DNA of 43,674 nucleotides from Comamonadaceae bacterium (lineage in GTDB: Bacteria; Pseudomonadota; Gammaproteobacteria; Burkholderiales; Burkholderiaceae_C). The stretch lies in NCBI GenBank assembly GCA_947476285.1, contig CANJPU010000047.1, forward strand, positions 1 to 43,674, given 5' to 3'. The position numbers and the translations under genes are program-made. Below the pieces are notes generated by a model. That model ran no database searches, had not been told where the DNA came from, and was given only the letters and a program-made list of their open reading frames with translations. Below, piece after piece: positions 1-9,051 of the stretch. The number at the start of each line of letters is the position of its first letter. Position 1 is the first letter of the stretch.

Positions 1-90
1 CTGCGCGGGCATCGGGATATGAACTTCCTGATGACGGTCTTGGAGGCTCGGCAAACCGCCGTGCAGGCCAGCGAAAGAAAAGCCGCGTAG
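1..90 (+). CDS. 3' end of an unidentified gene (partial)
   Basis: The first frame is open from the window edge to TAG at 88-90, giving the last 29 residues of a protein whose start lies outside the window. The tail is helical and charged (it includes FLMTVLEARQTAVQASERKA). The heptad-like pattern would suit a coiled-coil end such as that of a TolC-type outer-membrane factor, which would make sense beside a type I secreted protein, but 29 residues are too few to assign it. Coding status is plausible, not proven. Confidence 0.4.
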   Translation: MRGHRDMNFLMTVLEARQTAVQASERKAA

Positions 91-196
91 TATCACGTCA
101 GAGGAGCCGTCACCCGGCAGCGTTCAACAGTGATCGGGACATTGCCCGTTTCTGGCGGCCAATTCGGGTATTTCCGTCAACGCCGCCAGCATCGTA

Positions 197-3100
197 TTGA
201 ACGCTTCAGGCCCCGATGCCGTCAATCTGTACGATGGGTCGCTCAGCACCCTGGGCATCGGCTCGGGGCTGCTGCTCACCTCGGGCACAACGCCGGGAAC
301 GGTGAACACGGTAGGTTGGTTTGGCCAAGACAATACCCAGTACCTGCCCGACGGCACGCCGGTCAACTTCAACAACGGCGACGCCGATATCGATGCGGTG
401 GTCAACGCGGTCTTCCAGACCCAGTCCTACGACGCGACGACGCTGTCGTTTGACTTCACCGTGACCGACCCCAGCGCCACGTCCATCAGTTTCGATCTGG
501 TGTTCGGATCTGACGAGTACCCGGAGTGGGTGGACCAGTTTGTTGACTGCGCTGTCATCATGATCAACGGCGTTAACTATGCATTGTTCAACCACGACCC
601 CAATAGTCCTCTGAGCGTGATCGGCTCTAACTTGGCCAACGGGTATTTTCAAGACAACGCTGGCAATGTTCTGGAAACCGAGTATGACGGTGTGAGCCAT
701 GTTCTCAAGATCGTCGCGCCGATCAACGCGGGCAGCACCAATCACATCAAGATCGGCATCGCCGACACCGGCGACCACATCTACGACAGTGGCGTGTTCA
801 TCTCCAATCTGAGTGCAGGCACCACACCGGGCTCTGGCGTGGTCATCACACCCACGACACCGTGCACCGACGGCAGCGACGTGGTCAGCGGCACGGTCAA
901 GGACGAACTGATCAATCTGCTGGGCGGCGACGACACCGCCTACGCCGGCGGCGGCGACGACATCGTTGTTGGCGGCGGCGGCAACGATACGGTTTACGGC
1001 GGCACCGGCAACGACGTCCTGGAAGGAGATGCCGGTGACGACAAGCTCGATGGCGGAGAGGGCACGGCCAACGAAGCGGTCTATGCGGGCAAGCACACCG
1101 ACTACACCGTTGGCTACAACGGCGCCTTGAACACCTACACCGTCACCGACAGCAAGACCGGCGCCTCAGCGGAAGGCGCGGACACCTTGACCAACATACA
1201 GTTGGTGAAGTTCAGCGATGGCCTCTTTGATCTGACACCAGGCGGGCTCGCACCCCACTCCAACTCGGGTGGTACGCCCGTCAACAACCCGGGCGCCGTC
1301 GCCATCAGCGGTGTGGCCATGACCGGCAACACATTGACAGCCATCGTGATTGACGCCGACGGCGTGCCCACGTCCCCTTCGGCGATCTCCTATCAGTGGC
1401 TCACCAGCGCAGACAACATCACCTGGATAGACGCCGGCGTCACCACGAAGACCTTTAGCTTGTCAGGCTCGGATGCCGGCAAGCAGGTGGAGGTGATTGC
1501 GACTTACACCGATACGCTGGGCACGAAAGAGGCGCCAACCAGCGCCAGCACCACGATTGCCAAGGCTACCGCCGGCATCACGATCAACCTGATGCAACTC
1601 TCGGCGCCAGCGGGCTCCAGCGTGCAGGACCCTCTGACGACACTGCTGAAGAACGCGATCGACCTGGGCTACACAGCCAATCAGGCTTCGATCGCCATCA
1701 AGGCCGCTTTGGGTGTGCCTGCAGAGCTCAGCTTGCAGACTTACGACGCTTATGCCGCCCTGAACCTGAACCCCATCGATCCCACCGCCCTTGCGTTCAT
1801 GAAGGCAGCAGCCGAGCTGGCCATGGCCGCTTCGGTGTCGGACCCCAGCGGCTTGAATCTGACGCTGGCTGTGCTGGACGCGGCAGCGGCCGGGCAAACA
1901 TTGAACCTGGCCGACGCCACCACGCTGGCCACCATTCTTGTCGGCGTTGGCAGCAGCTCCTTGGCGCTGGTGCAAAACCTCAACAAGGACATGGGCGACG
2001 CCACCAGCCTGTCCGGAATCATGTTGGTCTGGAAAGACTATTGCGGGCAACAGGACAAGCTCAAGCCCTATATGGACCACCTGGACACGCTCAGCGTTCA
2101 CATCAATCAGGCCCCTGTGGGCGAGCCGCCCGCCACCCTTGCCGATGCCCAGGCCAATGCCGACTACCTCATCAACGAAAGCGGCCTGCTGGCAGGCTTC
2201 TTTGATCCCGAGGGCGATCCGCTGTATGTCGAATCCATCACCACCGACCAGGGCGGCGTCTGCACCAACAACAATGACGGCACCTGGACACTGAGTCCCA
2301 CCACCAACTACTCCGGCCCGATTGAACTGAGCTTCACTGTGGCGGACGGCAAGGGCGGCGCGACCACGGCCAACACCATGCTCATCGTGCAAGCGCCAGT
2401 GAACACGGCGCCGACGCTGGACACCCCCGTGTCGGCAAGCTACACGGATACGGCGGCCGACGACAGCTTCAGTGCCACGACGGGCACGTTGGCCGGTGCG
2501 GATGCTGAGGGCAATACCCTGACCTATGGCATCAATGGCGGTACAGTCACAGCAGGCAGCGCAACTCGGGTCGGCAGCTACGGCACCCTGAGTGTAGATA
2601 CCACCACCGGCGCCTACAGCTTTGCCCCTGACAGCACCGCCATCCAGGCTCTCAAGAGCAACACCAGCGAGATCTTCACGGTCAACGTGAGTGACGGCAC
2701 TGCATCCACCGAGGCCACCTTCACGGTTGACCTGACTGGCGCCGATGACGCCACCACGTTCAGTGGCACAAGTTCAGGCACGGTCACCGAAGACGCTACC
2801 CTCAGCGCCAGCGGGACAGTGTCGGTCAGCGACCGCGACACGGGCGATGCAGTTATCACGGCGCAAACCAACGCCGGTGGAACCTACGGCGCGTTCTCCA
2901 TCACCGCCACTGGTGCCTGGACCTACACCCTCAACAATGCCGCCGCCAATGTGCAGGCGCTGAACCTGGGCCAGTCGGTGACCGACTCATTCCAGGTCGC
3001 TACTGCGGGTGGCGCCACCCAGAATGTGATGATCACCGTGGCCGGTGCCAACGAAGCACCTTCAGTCAATCTCATTGTGGGCACTGCGGCGGCGGACAAC

Positions 3101-4171
3101 CTGGTCGGCACCGCTGGCGCCGACACCATCAGTGGTGGGGCAGGCAACGACACCCTCAGTGGTCTGGCGGGCGACGACACACTCGATGGCGGCGCGGGCA
3201 AGGACTCGATGCTGGGCGGCGCGGGCAATGACATCTACATCGTCGACGACGCGGGCGACCACGTCTATGAGACCACCACCGTCAAGTCCAGCATAGATGC
3301 CGGGGGCATCGACACCGTTCAAAGCAGCGTGTCGTGGACGCTGGGCAGCTATGTCGAGAATCTGACACTGGTGGGGTCGGCGGCGATCAACGCCACCGGC
3401 AACACCCTGGCCAACACCTTGACCGGCAACAACGCGGCCAACACCCTTGATGGGGGTGCCGCAAGCGATGTCCTGATTGGCATGGGTGGAGATGACAAGC
3501 TGATCGGCGGCACCGGTGCCGACGCGATGTACGGTGGTGCCGGCAATGACACCTATGTGGTCGACAACGCGGGTGACAGCGTGCAGGAAACGAACGCGCC
3601 AGGCGAAGTCTCGGACGCGGGCGGCATCGATTTGGTTCAGTCGTCCATCGCGTACGCCCTGGGCAATTTCGTCGAGAACCTGACCCTAACCGGCACCTCG
3701 GCCTTGAACGGCACGGGCAACGCCTTGAACAACGTCCTCGCGGGCAACAGCGCAGCCAACTCGCTTGACGGTGGCGATGGCAGCGACACGCTGATCGGCG
3801 GCGGCGGCAGCGACATCTTGACTGGCGGCGCCGGCGCCGACTTCTTTGTCTTCACCCTGCTGCCGGGCAAGACCAAGGCTGTAGACACGATCACGGACTT
3901 TGCGCATGGCACCGACATGCTGCAGTTCAGCAAGGCGGCCTTCTCTGCATTCGCCTCGTTGGGTGGCATCACTGCGGGCCAGTTCTGGTCAAGTGCAACG
4001 GCTGTTGCAGGCCATGACGCGGATGACCGGTTGATCTACAACACGTCCACTGGCGCGATCTATTACGACGCCGACGGAAGCGGCAAAGGCGCAGCGGTTC
4101 AGGTGGCGATCATCGGCACGGCCACGCACCCGCAAGATGTGAGCTACCAGGATTTCCAGATCGTTGCTTGA
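197..4171 (+). CDS. RTX-type secreted protein with choice-of-anchor-L domain
   Basis: Large (about 1324 aa) secreted calcium-binding protein, probably exported by a type I system and acting at the cell surface or in biofilm. Domain order: choice-of-anchor-L domain (about 1-205; GIGSGLLLTSG, FDLVFGSDEYPEWV); a first block of nonapeptide repeats (about 240-295; GGGDD, GGTGNDVLEGDAGDD); an Ig-like domain (about 370-455); a helical repeat-free segment (about 460-635); a cadherin/tandem-95-like domain (about 640-730); VCBS-like repeats (about 735-950); a second RTX array (about 960-1220); and a C-terminal end typical of type I substrates. No signal peptide is seen. TTG at 197 is the only conventional start codon after the in-frame stop at 131-133, yet the anchor-L homology seems to begin upstream (AANSGISV at about 158-178) and there is no ribosome site. 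The 5' end may therefore be truncated or frameshifted. Confidence 0.85.
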   Translation: MNASGPDAVNLYDGSLSTLGIGSGLLLTSGTTPGTVNTVGWFGQDNTQYLPDGTPVNFNNGDADIDAVVNAVFQTQSYDATTLSFDFTVTDPSATSISFDLVFGSDEYPEWVDQFVDCAVIMINGVNYALFNHDPNSPLSVIGSNLANGYFQDNAGNVLETEYDGVSHVLKIVAPINAGSTNHIKIGIADTGDHIYDSGVFISNLSAGTTPGSGVVITPTTPCTDGSDVVSGTVKDELINLLGGDDTAYAGGGDDIVVGGGGNDTVYGGTGNDVLEGDAGDDKLDGGEGTANEAVYAGKHTDYTVGYNGALNTYTVTDSKTGASAEGADTLTNIQLVKFSDGLFDLTPGGLAPHSNSGGTPVNNPGAVAISGVAMTGNTLTAIVIDADGVPTSPSAISYQWLTSADNITWIDAGVTTKTFSLSGSDAGKQVEVIATYTDTLGTKEAPTSASTTIAKATAGITINLMQLSAPAGSSVQDPLTTLLKNAIDLGYTANQASIAIKAALGVPAELSLQTYDAYAALNLNPIDPTALAFMKAAAELAMAASVSDPSGLNLTLAVLDAAAAGQTLNLADATTLATILVGVGSSSLALVQNLNKDMGDATSLSGIMLVWKDYCGQQDKLKPYMDHLDTLSVHINQAPVGEPPATLADAQANADYLINESGLLAGFFDPEGDPLYVESITTDQGGVCTNNNDGTWTLSPTTNYSGPIELSFTVADGKGGATTANTMLIVQAPVNTAPTLDTPVSASYTDTAADDSFSATTGTLAGADAEGNTLTYGINGGTVTAGSATRVGSYGTLSVDTTTGAYSFAPDSTAIQALKSNTSEIFTVNVSDGTASTEATFTVDLTGADDATTFSGTSSGTVTEDATLSASGTVSVSDRDTGDAVITAQTNAGGTYGAFSITATGAWTYTLNNAAANVQALNLGQSVTDSFQVATAGGATQNVMITVAGANEAPSVNLIVGTAAADNLVGTAGADTISGGAGNDTLSGLAGDDTLDGGAGKDSMLGGAGNDIYIVDDAGDHVYETTTVKSSIDAGGIDTVQSSVSWTLGSYVENLTLVGSAAINATGNTLANTLTGNNAANTLDGGAASDVLIGMGGDDKLIGGTGADAMYGGAGNDTYVVDNAGDSVQETNAPGEVSDAGGIDLVQSSIAYALGNFVENLTLTGTSALNGTGNALNNVLAGNSAANSLDGGDGSDTLIGGGGSDILTGGAGADFFVFTLLPGKTKAVDTITDFAHGTDMLQFSKAAFSAFASLGGITAGQFWSSATAVAGHDADDRLIYNTSTGAIYYDADGSGKGAAVQVAIIGTATHPQDVSYQDFQIVA
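3301..3850 (+). repeat. Duplicated 106-residue module in the RTX protein
   Basis: Two in-frame units 318 bases apart encode the same pattern: GGID-VQSS, then VENLTL, then GTGN/ATGN, AAN-LDGG and GGD/GGSD nonapeptide turns. The first unit starts near 3301 and the second near 3619. This is an internal tandem duplication of the calcium-binding region, common in type I secreted proteins. Confidence 0.75.
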
Positions 4172-4181
4172 GTGCGGCTCT

Positions 4182-5165
4182 TCAATCCAGCTTGATCCCC
4201 GCCGCGTCAATCACCTTCTTCCAGCGCGCGACTTCGTTCACGAGAAATCGATTGGTCTCGTCCACTGCGGTGGGAAATGGTGTCACGCCGAGTTTGAGCA
4301 GGCTCTCTTGCGTGGACGCGGAGCGCAGGATCTTGACGATCTCGGTGTTGAGGCGGGTCACGATCTCTGGCCGCGTTCCGCTGGGCACAACGACGCCGTT
4401 CCATGACGTGACGTCGTACCCGGGCACCGTGTCACCTATGGGAGGCAACTCTGGCACCAGGGGGCTCGGGCGGGGGCTGGTCACGGCAATGCCGCGCAGG
4501 CGCCCCGATCGAACGTGCGGCAAGGACTGCTCGATGCCGCCGAACATCACCTGAAACTGACCACCCAGCGCATCGGTCAATGCCTGCGCGCCGCCTTTGT
4601 AAGGGACGTGCAGGATGTTCACGCCGGCCAGCGCATTGAACATCTCGCCCGCAAGATGGTTGGCCGCCCCGACACCGCCAGAGCCGAACGACAGTTTGCC
4701 TGGCTGCGCCTTGGCCAGCGCCACCAGTTCCCTCACGGAATGCACTGGCAAAGACGGATGCACGTGCAGGATCAGCGGGAAGGAAGTGGCGAGCGAGACG
4801 CCGGTGAAGTCCTTGATCGGGTCGTAGTTGACCTTGCGATAGAGCGCGGGGTTTACCGTCAAGGAGCCCGCAGCCAGCAGCAAGGTATAGCCGTCGGCCG
4901 GCGCACGCGCGACAAACTCCGTCGCGATCATGGTGCCCCCGCCGGGCTTGTTGTCCACGATCACCGGTTGACCCAGCGCGTCGGACAAGCCCCTGGAGAT
5001 GATGCGTGCGATCGGGTCCGTGCTGCCGCCTGGTGGATAGGGCACGACCATGCGCAGCGGATGATTCGGGTAGCTGTCTTGTGCAAGGGCCAGCGGGCTT
5101 GCGGCCAAGCCCAGCACGGTCATCCAGCTCAGCGCACGACGTCGGTCGGAATTGAAATGACGCAT
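4182..5165 (-). CDS. Bug/TctC-family periplasmic solute receptor
   Basis: Periplasmic binding protein (327 aa) of the tripartite tricarboxylate transporter type, expected to bind a carboxylate. It begins with a signal peptide ending ...LALAQD. Family motifs follow: PLRMVVPYPPGGSTDPIAR, IVDNKPGGG, DGYTLLLA and HVPYKGGAQALTD. AAGGAG lies 6-7 bases upstream of ATG 5165. It is the last gene of a minus-strand operon behind an acyl-CoA ligase and two crotonases, so the ligand is probably the acid that those enzymes activate. No TctA/TctB membrane genes are in the window, so the membrane partner must be encoded elsewhere. Confidence 0.93.
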   Translation of the reverse strand: MRHFNSDRRRALSWMTVLGLAASPLALAQDSYPNHPLRMVVPYPPGGSTDPIARIISRGLSDALGQPVIVDNKPGGGTMIATEFVARAPADGYTLLLAAGSLTVNPALYRKVNYDPIKDFTGVSLATSFPLILHVHPSLPVHSVRELVALAKAQPGKLSFGSGGVGAANHLAGEMFNALAGVNILHVPYKGGAQALTDALGGQFQVMFGGIEQSLPHVRSGRLRGIAVTSPRPSPLVPELPPIGDTVPGYDVTSWNGVVVPSGTRPEIVTRLNTEIVKILRSASTQESLLKLGVTPFPTAVDETNRFLVNEVARWKKVIDAAGIKLD

Positions 5166-5183
5166 TTGGAATCTCCTTGGGAG

Positions 5184-7310
5184 TCAGGGGGTGAGAGAGT
5201 TGTCCTCAGCGGCTCGGGCGACGATGAGCGCGTCCACGCCCTGCGCCCCTTGGCCCTGAGCCCGCACGATAAGCGGGTTGACCTCCGCTTCGGCGAGCCA
5301 ATCTGACGCAGCCATCGCGAATTCCGAGAAAGCCGCGATCGCGGCCGCCGCTGCGGTGATGTCCGCTCGCGGCGCGCCGCGATAGCCTTCGAGCACCGGA
5401 AAGAGCCGCAACTCGCGCAGCATGTGCAGCGCTTCTTGGGCATCCACTGGCCCGACGCGCGTGGCAATGTCCTTGAGCAGTTCCACCCACACACCGCCAA
5501 AGCCGACGGTGATCAGAGGCGGATAGCCCGGCCGACAGGTCGCGCCCACCACCAACTCCGCCACGCCTTGCACCATCTGCTGCACAAGCACCTGGCAATC
5601 GCCGGGCGTGACGCCGGGCGGGCGCGCCGCTTCATTCATCAGCGCATGCCACTTCGCTGCCGCATCGTGCGGCGCAACTCGCAGGGCCACAAGGCCACGT
5701 TCGGTGCGATGGGCGATCTTGGCCGACACAATCTTCATCGCGACATTGCCGCCCAGATCGCGAACCGCCTGTTCTGCCTCCTTGGCACTGCCCACCAGCT
5801 TCTGTGCAGGGGCTGGCACACCGAAGCGTTCAAGCAGTGCGCGGGCATCTACTTCATGCAGCACATGTGTGCGCGGGCGTGGGATGCGAGTGACTTGCTC
5901 TGGTCCGGCCGGACCGGGAGTGGGCGAAGCCGCGTACACAAGGCTTGCTTCCAGCGCACGCCGCACGCCCTCCACGCCGGCCAGCAGGGGCATGCCTTGC
6001 TCACGGCACAAGGCACGCACGTCGCGGTCGAACACGTCGATGTGCGGTGAAGTGGTGGCAAGCAGCACCGGCTTACCCTGTTTCGCGCGCAAATCGATCA
6101 GCGTGCGCACCCGCTCGACTGGCGTTGCGATGGCTTCTGCGGCGATCACCATGTCAACCGCAGGCTCCGCCGCCACGGCATGAAAAGTCTGCGCCCAGGC
6201 CTCAGGTCGGTCACGCTGCACCTGTGTGGAAATGTCGATGGGGTTCTGCGGATTGACGTTGGGGGGCAGTATGCGGCCGAGTGCATCCATGCTTGCATCG
6301 CCGAATTCCGGTAGCTCGAAGCCGCTGACTGCAGACAAGTCAGACAGTGCGGCCGCGAAGCCGCCCGAGATCGACACCAGGCCAATACGCGGCCCGCTGG
6401 GCCACCAGCGACGCTCAGAGGATGCAAAGATGGCAGCGCGGTCAAGCGCCTCCTCGATGGAGTCGGCTCGCAACACGCCATACTGGCGAAAGAGCGCCTG
6501 GAAGAAATCGTCCGGCCCGGTGATTGCGCCGGTGTGCGCAAGTGCCGCGCGGTTGGATGACTCGCTGCGTCCGATCTTGATCATGACAATGGGCTTGCGC
6601 AGTTCGCGCGCGCGCTGCGCGGCGCGAATGAAACGCGAGGGCGTGCGGATGCTCTCGGCATAGGCGCACACGACACGCGTGTTGGCGTCTTCAAGGAAGT
6701 ACTCGATGTACTCGGCCAGCTCCAATCCCACCTCGTTGCCGCTGGAGACCATGTAGCCAAAGCCCAGATTGCGTGCCAGCGCAGCGCCAATAAAAGTGTG
6801 CACGTTCGCGCCGCTTTGCGAAACCAGGGCGATGCCGCCTGCGTGAATGTCCACACCAGGCCGCCCACCAAAGGCCTGGAAGCGGCCGTGCAGATTGAGC
6901 AGCCCCAGGCATGCCGGCCCGCATACTGCCATTGGCGTGTGCTGCAGGAAGTCTCGCAGTTGCTTTTGCAGCGTGGCACCGCCCGCCTCATGGCTTTCAC
7001 CGAACCCATTGGAGATCACCACTGCGGCCTTGGCCCCTGCGGCGGCACAATCTTGCAGCACGCCCAACACCATGGGTGCAGGCACGCAGACAAACGCCAT
7101 GTCGATGGAGCTCGGAATGTCGCAGGCGCGTGCGTAGGCCTTGCGCCCGAAGACTTCGGTCGAACGCGGGTTGACCAAGTGCACCGCGCCTTCAAAGCCG
7201 CAGGCTTGTGTGCGCGCCAGGGCGCTGCGCGCGTAAGGGTTGCGCTCAGACGCTCCGACGATCGCCATCGCGCGGGGGCTGAACAATTGCGGCAGAAATT
7301 GCGAGTGCAT
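5184..7310 (-). CDS. Fused ADP-forming acyl-CoA ligase (acetate--CoA ligase family)
   Basis: A 708-residue single-chain NDP-forming acyl-CoA synthetase (alpha and beta parts fused), which would make an acyl-CoA from an acid, ATP and CoA. The N-terminal CoA-binding Rossmann domain (about 1-130; AIVGASERNPYARSALAR) leads into succinyl-CoA-ligase-like domains (about 145-450; SQSGAN, SSGNEVGLELAEYIEYFLED) and a C-terminal ATP-grasp domain (about 475-700; MKIVSAKIAHRTERGLV, GFGGVWVELLKD, AEVNPLIVRAQG). The usual GPNCLG-type loop reads CGPACLG, an Asn-to-Ala change. Length is normal for the fused family. It sits 18 bases upstream of the Bug receptor and 22 bases after an enoyl-CoA hydratase gene, so it is clearly operonic. 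The substrate cannot be read from the sequence. Confidence 0.9.
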   Translation of the reverse strand: MHSQFLPQLFSPRAMAIVGASERNPYARSALARTQACGFEGAVHLVNPRSTEVFGRKAYARACDIPSSIDMAFVCVPAPMVLGVLQDCAAAGAKAAVVISNGFGESHEAGGATLQKQLRDFLQHTPMAVCGPACLGLLNLHGRFQAFGGRPGVDIHAGGIALVSQSGANVHTFIGAALARNLGFGYMVSSGNEVGLELAEYIEYFLEDANTRVVCAYAESIRTPSRFIRAAQRARELRKPIVMIKIGRSESSNRAALAHTGAITGPDDFFQALFRQYGVLRADSIEEALDRAAIFASSERRWWPSGPRIGLVSISGGFAAALSDLSAVSGFELPEFGDASMDALGRILPPNVNPQNPIDISTQVQRDRPEAWAQTFHAVAAEPAVDMVIAAEAIATPVERVRTLIDLRAKQGKPVLLATTSPHIDVFDRDVRALCREQGMPLLAGVEGVRRALEASLVYAASPTPGPAGPEQVTRIPRPRTHVLHEVDARALLERFGVPAPAQKLVGSAKEAEQAVRDLGGNVAMKIVSAKIAHRTERGLVALRVAPHDAAAKWHALMNEAARPPGVTPGDCQVLVQQMVQGVAELVVGATCRPGYPPLITVGFGGVWVELLKDIATRVGPVDAQEALHMLRELRLFPVLEGYRGAPRADITAAAAAIAAFSEFAMAASDWLAEAEVNPLIVRAQGQGAQGVDALIVARAAEDNSLTP

Positions 7311-7332
7311 CGCTGATGAAAAGGCGCCGGCC

Positions 7333-8133
7333 CTAGCCGTGGAACTTCGCGTCGCGCGACTTCACCGCCTGTGCCACGCCTTGTTCCTTGACAGATTCGT
7401 AGAAGGCCTCGTCCACCTTGCGTGCGGCCACCGCCCATTCGAAATCGACATCGTATTGCCGGTCGTCAAACAACACGCGGCTCACGTCGCGAAAGGCCCA
7501 GTTGATGCGCTTCTTGTTCGCGCCCGGTGTGCCCGCGGGCATGGTTGCGAGGTCGGCTACGAACGCGCGCACATGCGCGTCGAGTTTGTCGTCATCGAGT
7601 GCGGCATTGATCAGGCCCTTTTGCGCCGCAGCAGTGCCGCTCAGTGTGGCCCCCGTGGCCAGATACTCCTTGGCCACCTTGGGGCCGACCAGCCAGGGCC
7701 AGATGGTGTGGCTGACCATGCCGCGTTGCGTCTCGGGGTGGCCAAAGCGCGCATCCGCTGACGCGAAGGTGACGTCGGCCAGCAGGGCGAGTTCGCAGCC
7801 TATGCCCAGTGCCCGCCCGCGCACCGAAGCAACGACGAACTTGGGGTTGTGCCAGGTCACCGGTACCCAGCCCTGGAAGCCGCGCGTCCATTCGCCAAAG
7901 CGGTTCTCGCGCTCCAGCGTGCGCAGGTAGTCGAAGTCTTCGCCGACGGAGAAGTCAGGGCCGGCGCCCGTCAGCAAAATAGCGCGGACATCATCTTGCG
8001 CACCTGCACGTGTGAGCGCTTCGCACAGGGCCTTATAGGTTTCAAGGTCAATGGCGTTGCCGCGCTCGGCGAGATTGAGCGTGATCTCGGCGACGTGGTC
8101 GATGACTGCATATTGGATGGCGGAGGAGGTCAT
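7333..8133 (-). CDS. Enoyl-CoA hydratase/isomerase family protein
   Basis: Crotonase-fold protein of 266 aa, acting on an acyl-CoA in the cytoplasm. The oxyanion-hole region is seen as GEDFDYL and RALGIGCELALLADVTFA, which keeps the first catalytic-type Glu (GCELA). The second is in GHPETQRG. The start chosen is ATG 8133 (MTSSAIQYAVIDHVAEITLN), which fits family alignment; the frame is open further upstream but that extension looks non-coding. No clear ribosome site is seen, so translation may be coupled to the upstream crotonase, 28 bases away. The two neighbours share an unusual WPW plus G-KVA-E segment and a C-terminal RQYD motif, so they are paralogues and may do successive or alternative steps. 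Confidence 0.9.
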   Translation of the reverse strand: MTSSAIQYAVIDHVAEITLNLAERGNAIDLETYKALCEALTRAGAQDDVRAILLTGAGPDFSVGEDFDYLRTLERENRFGEWTRGFQGWVPVTWHNPKFVVASVRGRALGIGCELALLADVTFASADARFGHPETQRGMVSHTIWPWLVGPKVAKEYLATGATLSGTAAAQKGLINAALDDDKLDAHVRAFVADLATMPAGTPGANKKRINWAFRDVSRVLFDDRQYDVDFEWAVAARKVDEAFYESVKEQGVAQAVKSRDAKFHG

Positions 8134-8161
8134 GGGATGAATCGGCTGGAAGTTTGTGGGT

Positions 8162-8989
8162 TCAGGCGTCGTTCGTGAGACTTGCCGCAAGGGCGGCGCG
8201 GCGGGTGCGGATGGCCTCGAGCATCCAGTCGGAGGGCTCAACGCCCGCGACGTCCCAGTGCGCTGTGTCGGTGTCGTACTGGCGGTCCTGTTGCGTGATT
8301 CGGATCTGCTCGCGCTGCGCCCAGTTCACCATGCGCTTGACCAGCTCGGGCACGCCGACAGGCGCATCGGCGATGGCGCGGGCGACCTCGTTCACGCGTG
8401 CTTCGAGTTGATCGGCGGGCAGCACTTCATTGACCACGCGCAGATGCAGGCAATCGTCAACCGACACCAGGCGACCTGAGGCCACCACCTCATTAGCGAC
8501 CTTCAAGCCCAGAGTCCAGGGCCACATCATGGTCTTGCTCGCGATGCCGTGGCGGGTTTCGGGATAGCCGACCTTGGTGCCGGTTGCGGCAAACGTGAGG
8601 TCGCACAAAAGCGCAAGCGTGCCGCCGCCACCCAGGGCGTAACCCTGTATTTGCGAGATCACGATCTTCGTGTTGCCCACTATGGGTCGGCTGAACGCCT
8701 TGTAGCCACGCCGCCAGGCCGACACACCTTTCTCTGTCTGCAAGTCGGAGCTGTACTTGAAGTCGCGGCCAACGCAGAACGCGCGGCCGCTGCCCTTGAG
8801 CACAATCACGCGCACCGCATCGTCTTGGCCCGCCGTGTCAAGCGCGCTGCAGATCTCGCGGTACATTGGAAGGTGAAAGGCGTTGAGCTTTTGCGGCTGA
8901 TTGAGGGTGATGGTGGCAATGCCGTCCTTCACCTCATAGAGAATGAATTCGAAAGAGCCAGGGTCTGGTGAGGTGTGGTCGGCGTCCAT
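8162..8989 (-). CDS. Enoyl-CoA hydratase/isomerase family protein
   Basis: Crotonase-fold protein (275 aa), first gene of the minus-strand acyl-CoA operon. Motifs: LNQPQKLNAFHLPMYREI near the N-terminus, GYALGGGGTLALLCDLTFAA and GYPETRHGI. The Glu corresponding to rat hydratase Glu144 is Thr here (GGGGTLA), while the Glu164 equivalent (PET) is kept. Hydration of a simple 2-enoyl-CoA is therefore less likely than isomerase, hydrolase or another crotonase reaction. ATG 8989 is preferred over a TTG 36 bases upstream because the family homology starts after it. It diverges from the LysR gene across a 62-base spacer with a candidate operator. Confidence 0.9.
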   Translation of the reverse strand: MDADHTSPDPGSFEFILYEVKDGIATITLNQPQKLNAFHLPMYREICSALDTAGQDDAVRVIVLKGSGRAFCVGRDFKYSSDLQTEKGVSAWRRGYKAFSRPIVGNTKIVISQIQGYALGGGGTLALLCDLTFAATGTKVGYPETRHGIASKTMMWPWTLGLKVANEVVASGRLVSVDDCLHLRVVNEVLPADQLEARVNEVARAIADAPVGVPELVKRMVNWAQREQIRITQQDRQYDTDTAHWDVAGVEPSDWMLEAIRTRRAALAASLTNDA

Positions 8990-9027
8990 GAGAAACGTCC
9001 ATGCAGTAAGAGCGCGTGCTGGCAATC

Positions 9028-9046
9028 GCTTAAGATTTGCTTTAGC
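9028..9046. promoter_or_regulatory. Candidate LysR-type operator
   Basis: Imperfect inverted repeat GCTTAAG-ATTTG-CTTTAGC (6 of 7 arm positions pair) in the spacer between the divergent crotonase operon and the LysR gene, 6 bases before the LysR start. It contains a T-N11-A arrangement, as LysR boxes do. The position fits autoregulation plus control of the minus-strand operon. Found by eye only. Confidence 0.45.
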
Positions 9047-9051
9047 ATAGC

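Noticed and set aside
960..1060. CRISPR-like or satellite repeat in the GGC-rich stretch
   Set aside because: The periodicity is codon-level and encodes calcium-binding GGxGxD nonapeptides; no spacer-repeat pattern.
206..1096. Long minus-strand frame across the RTX gene
   Set aside because: It mirrors the repeat codons of the RTX gene and has no family motifs; many such antisense frames occur in this GC-rich window.
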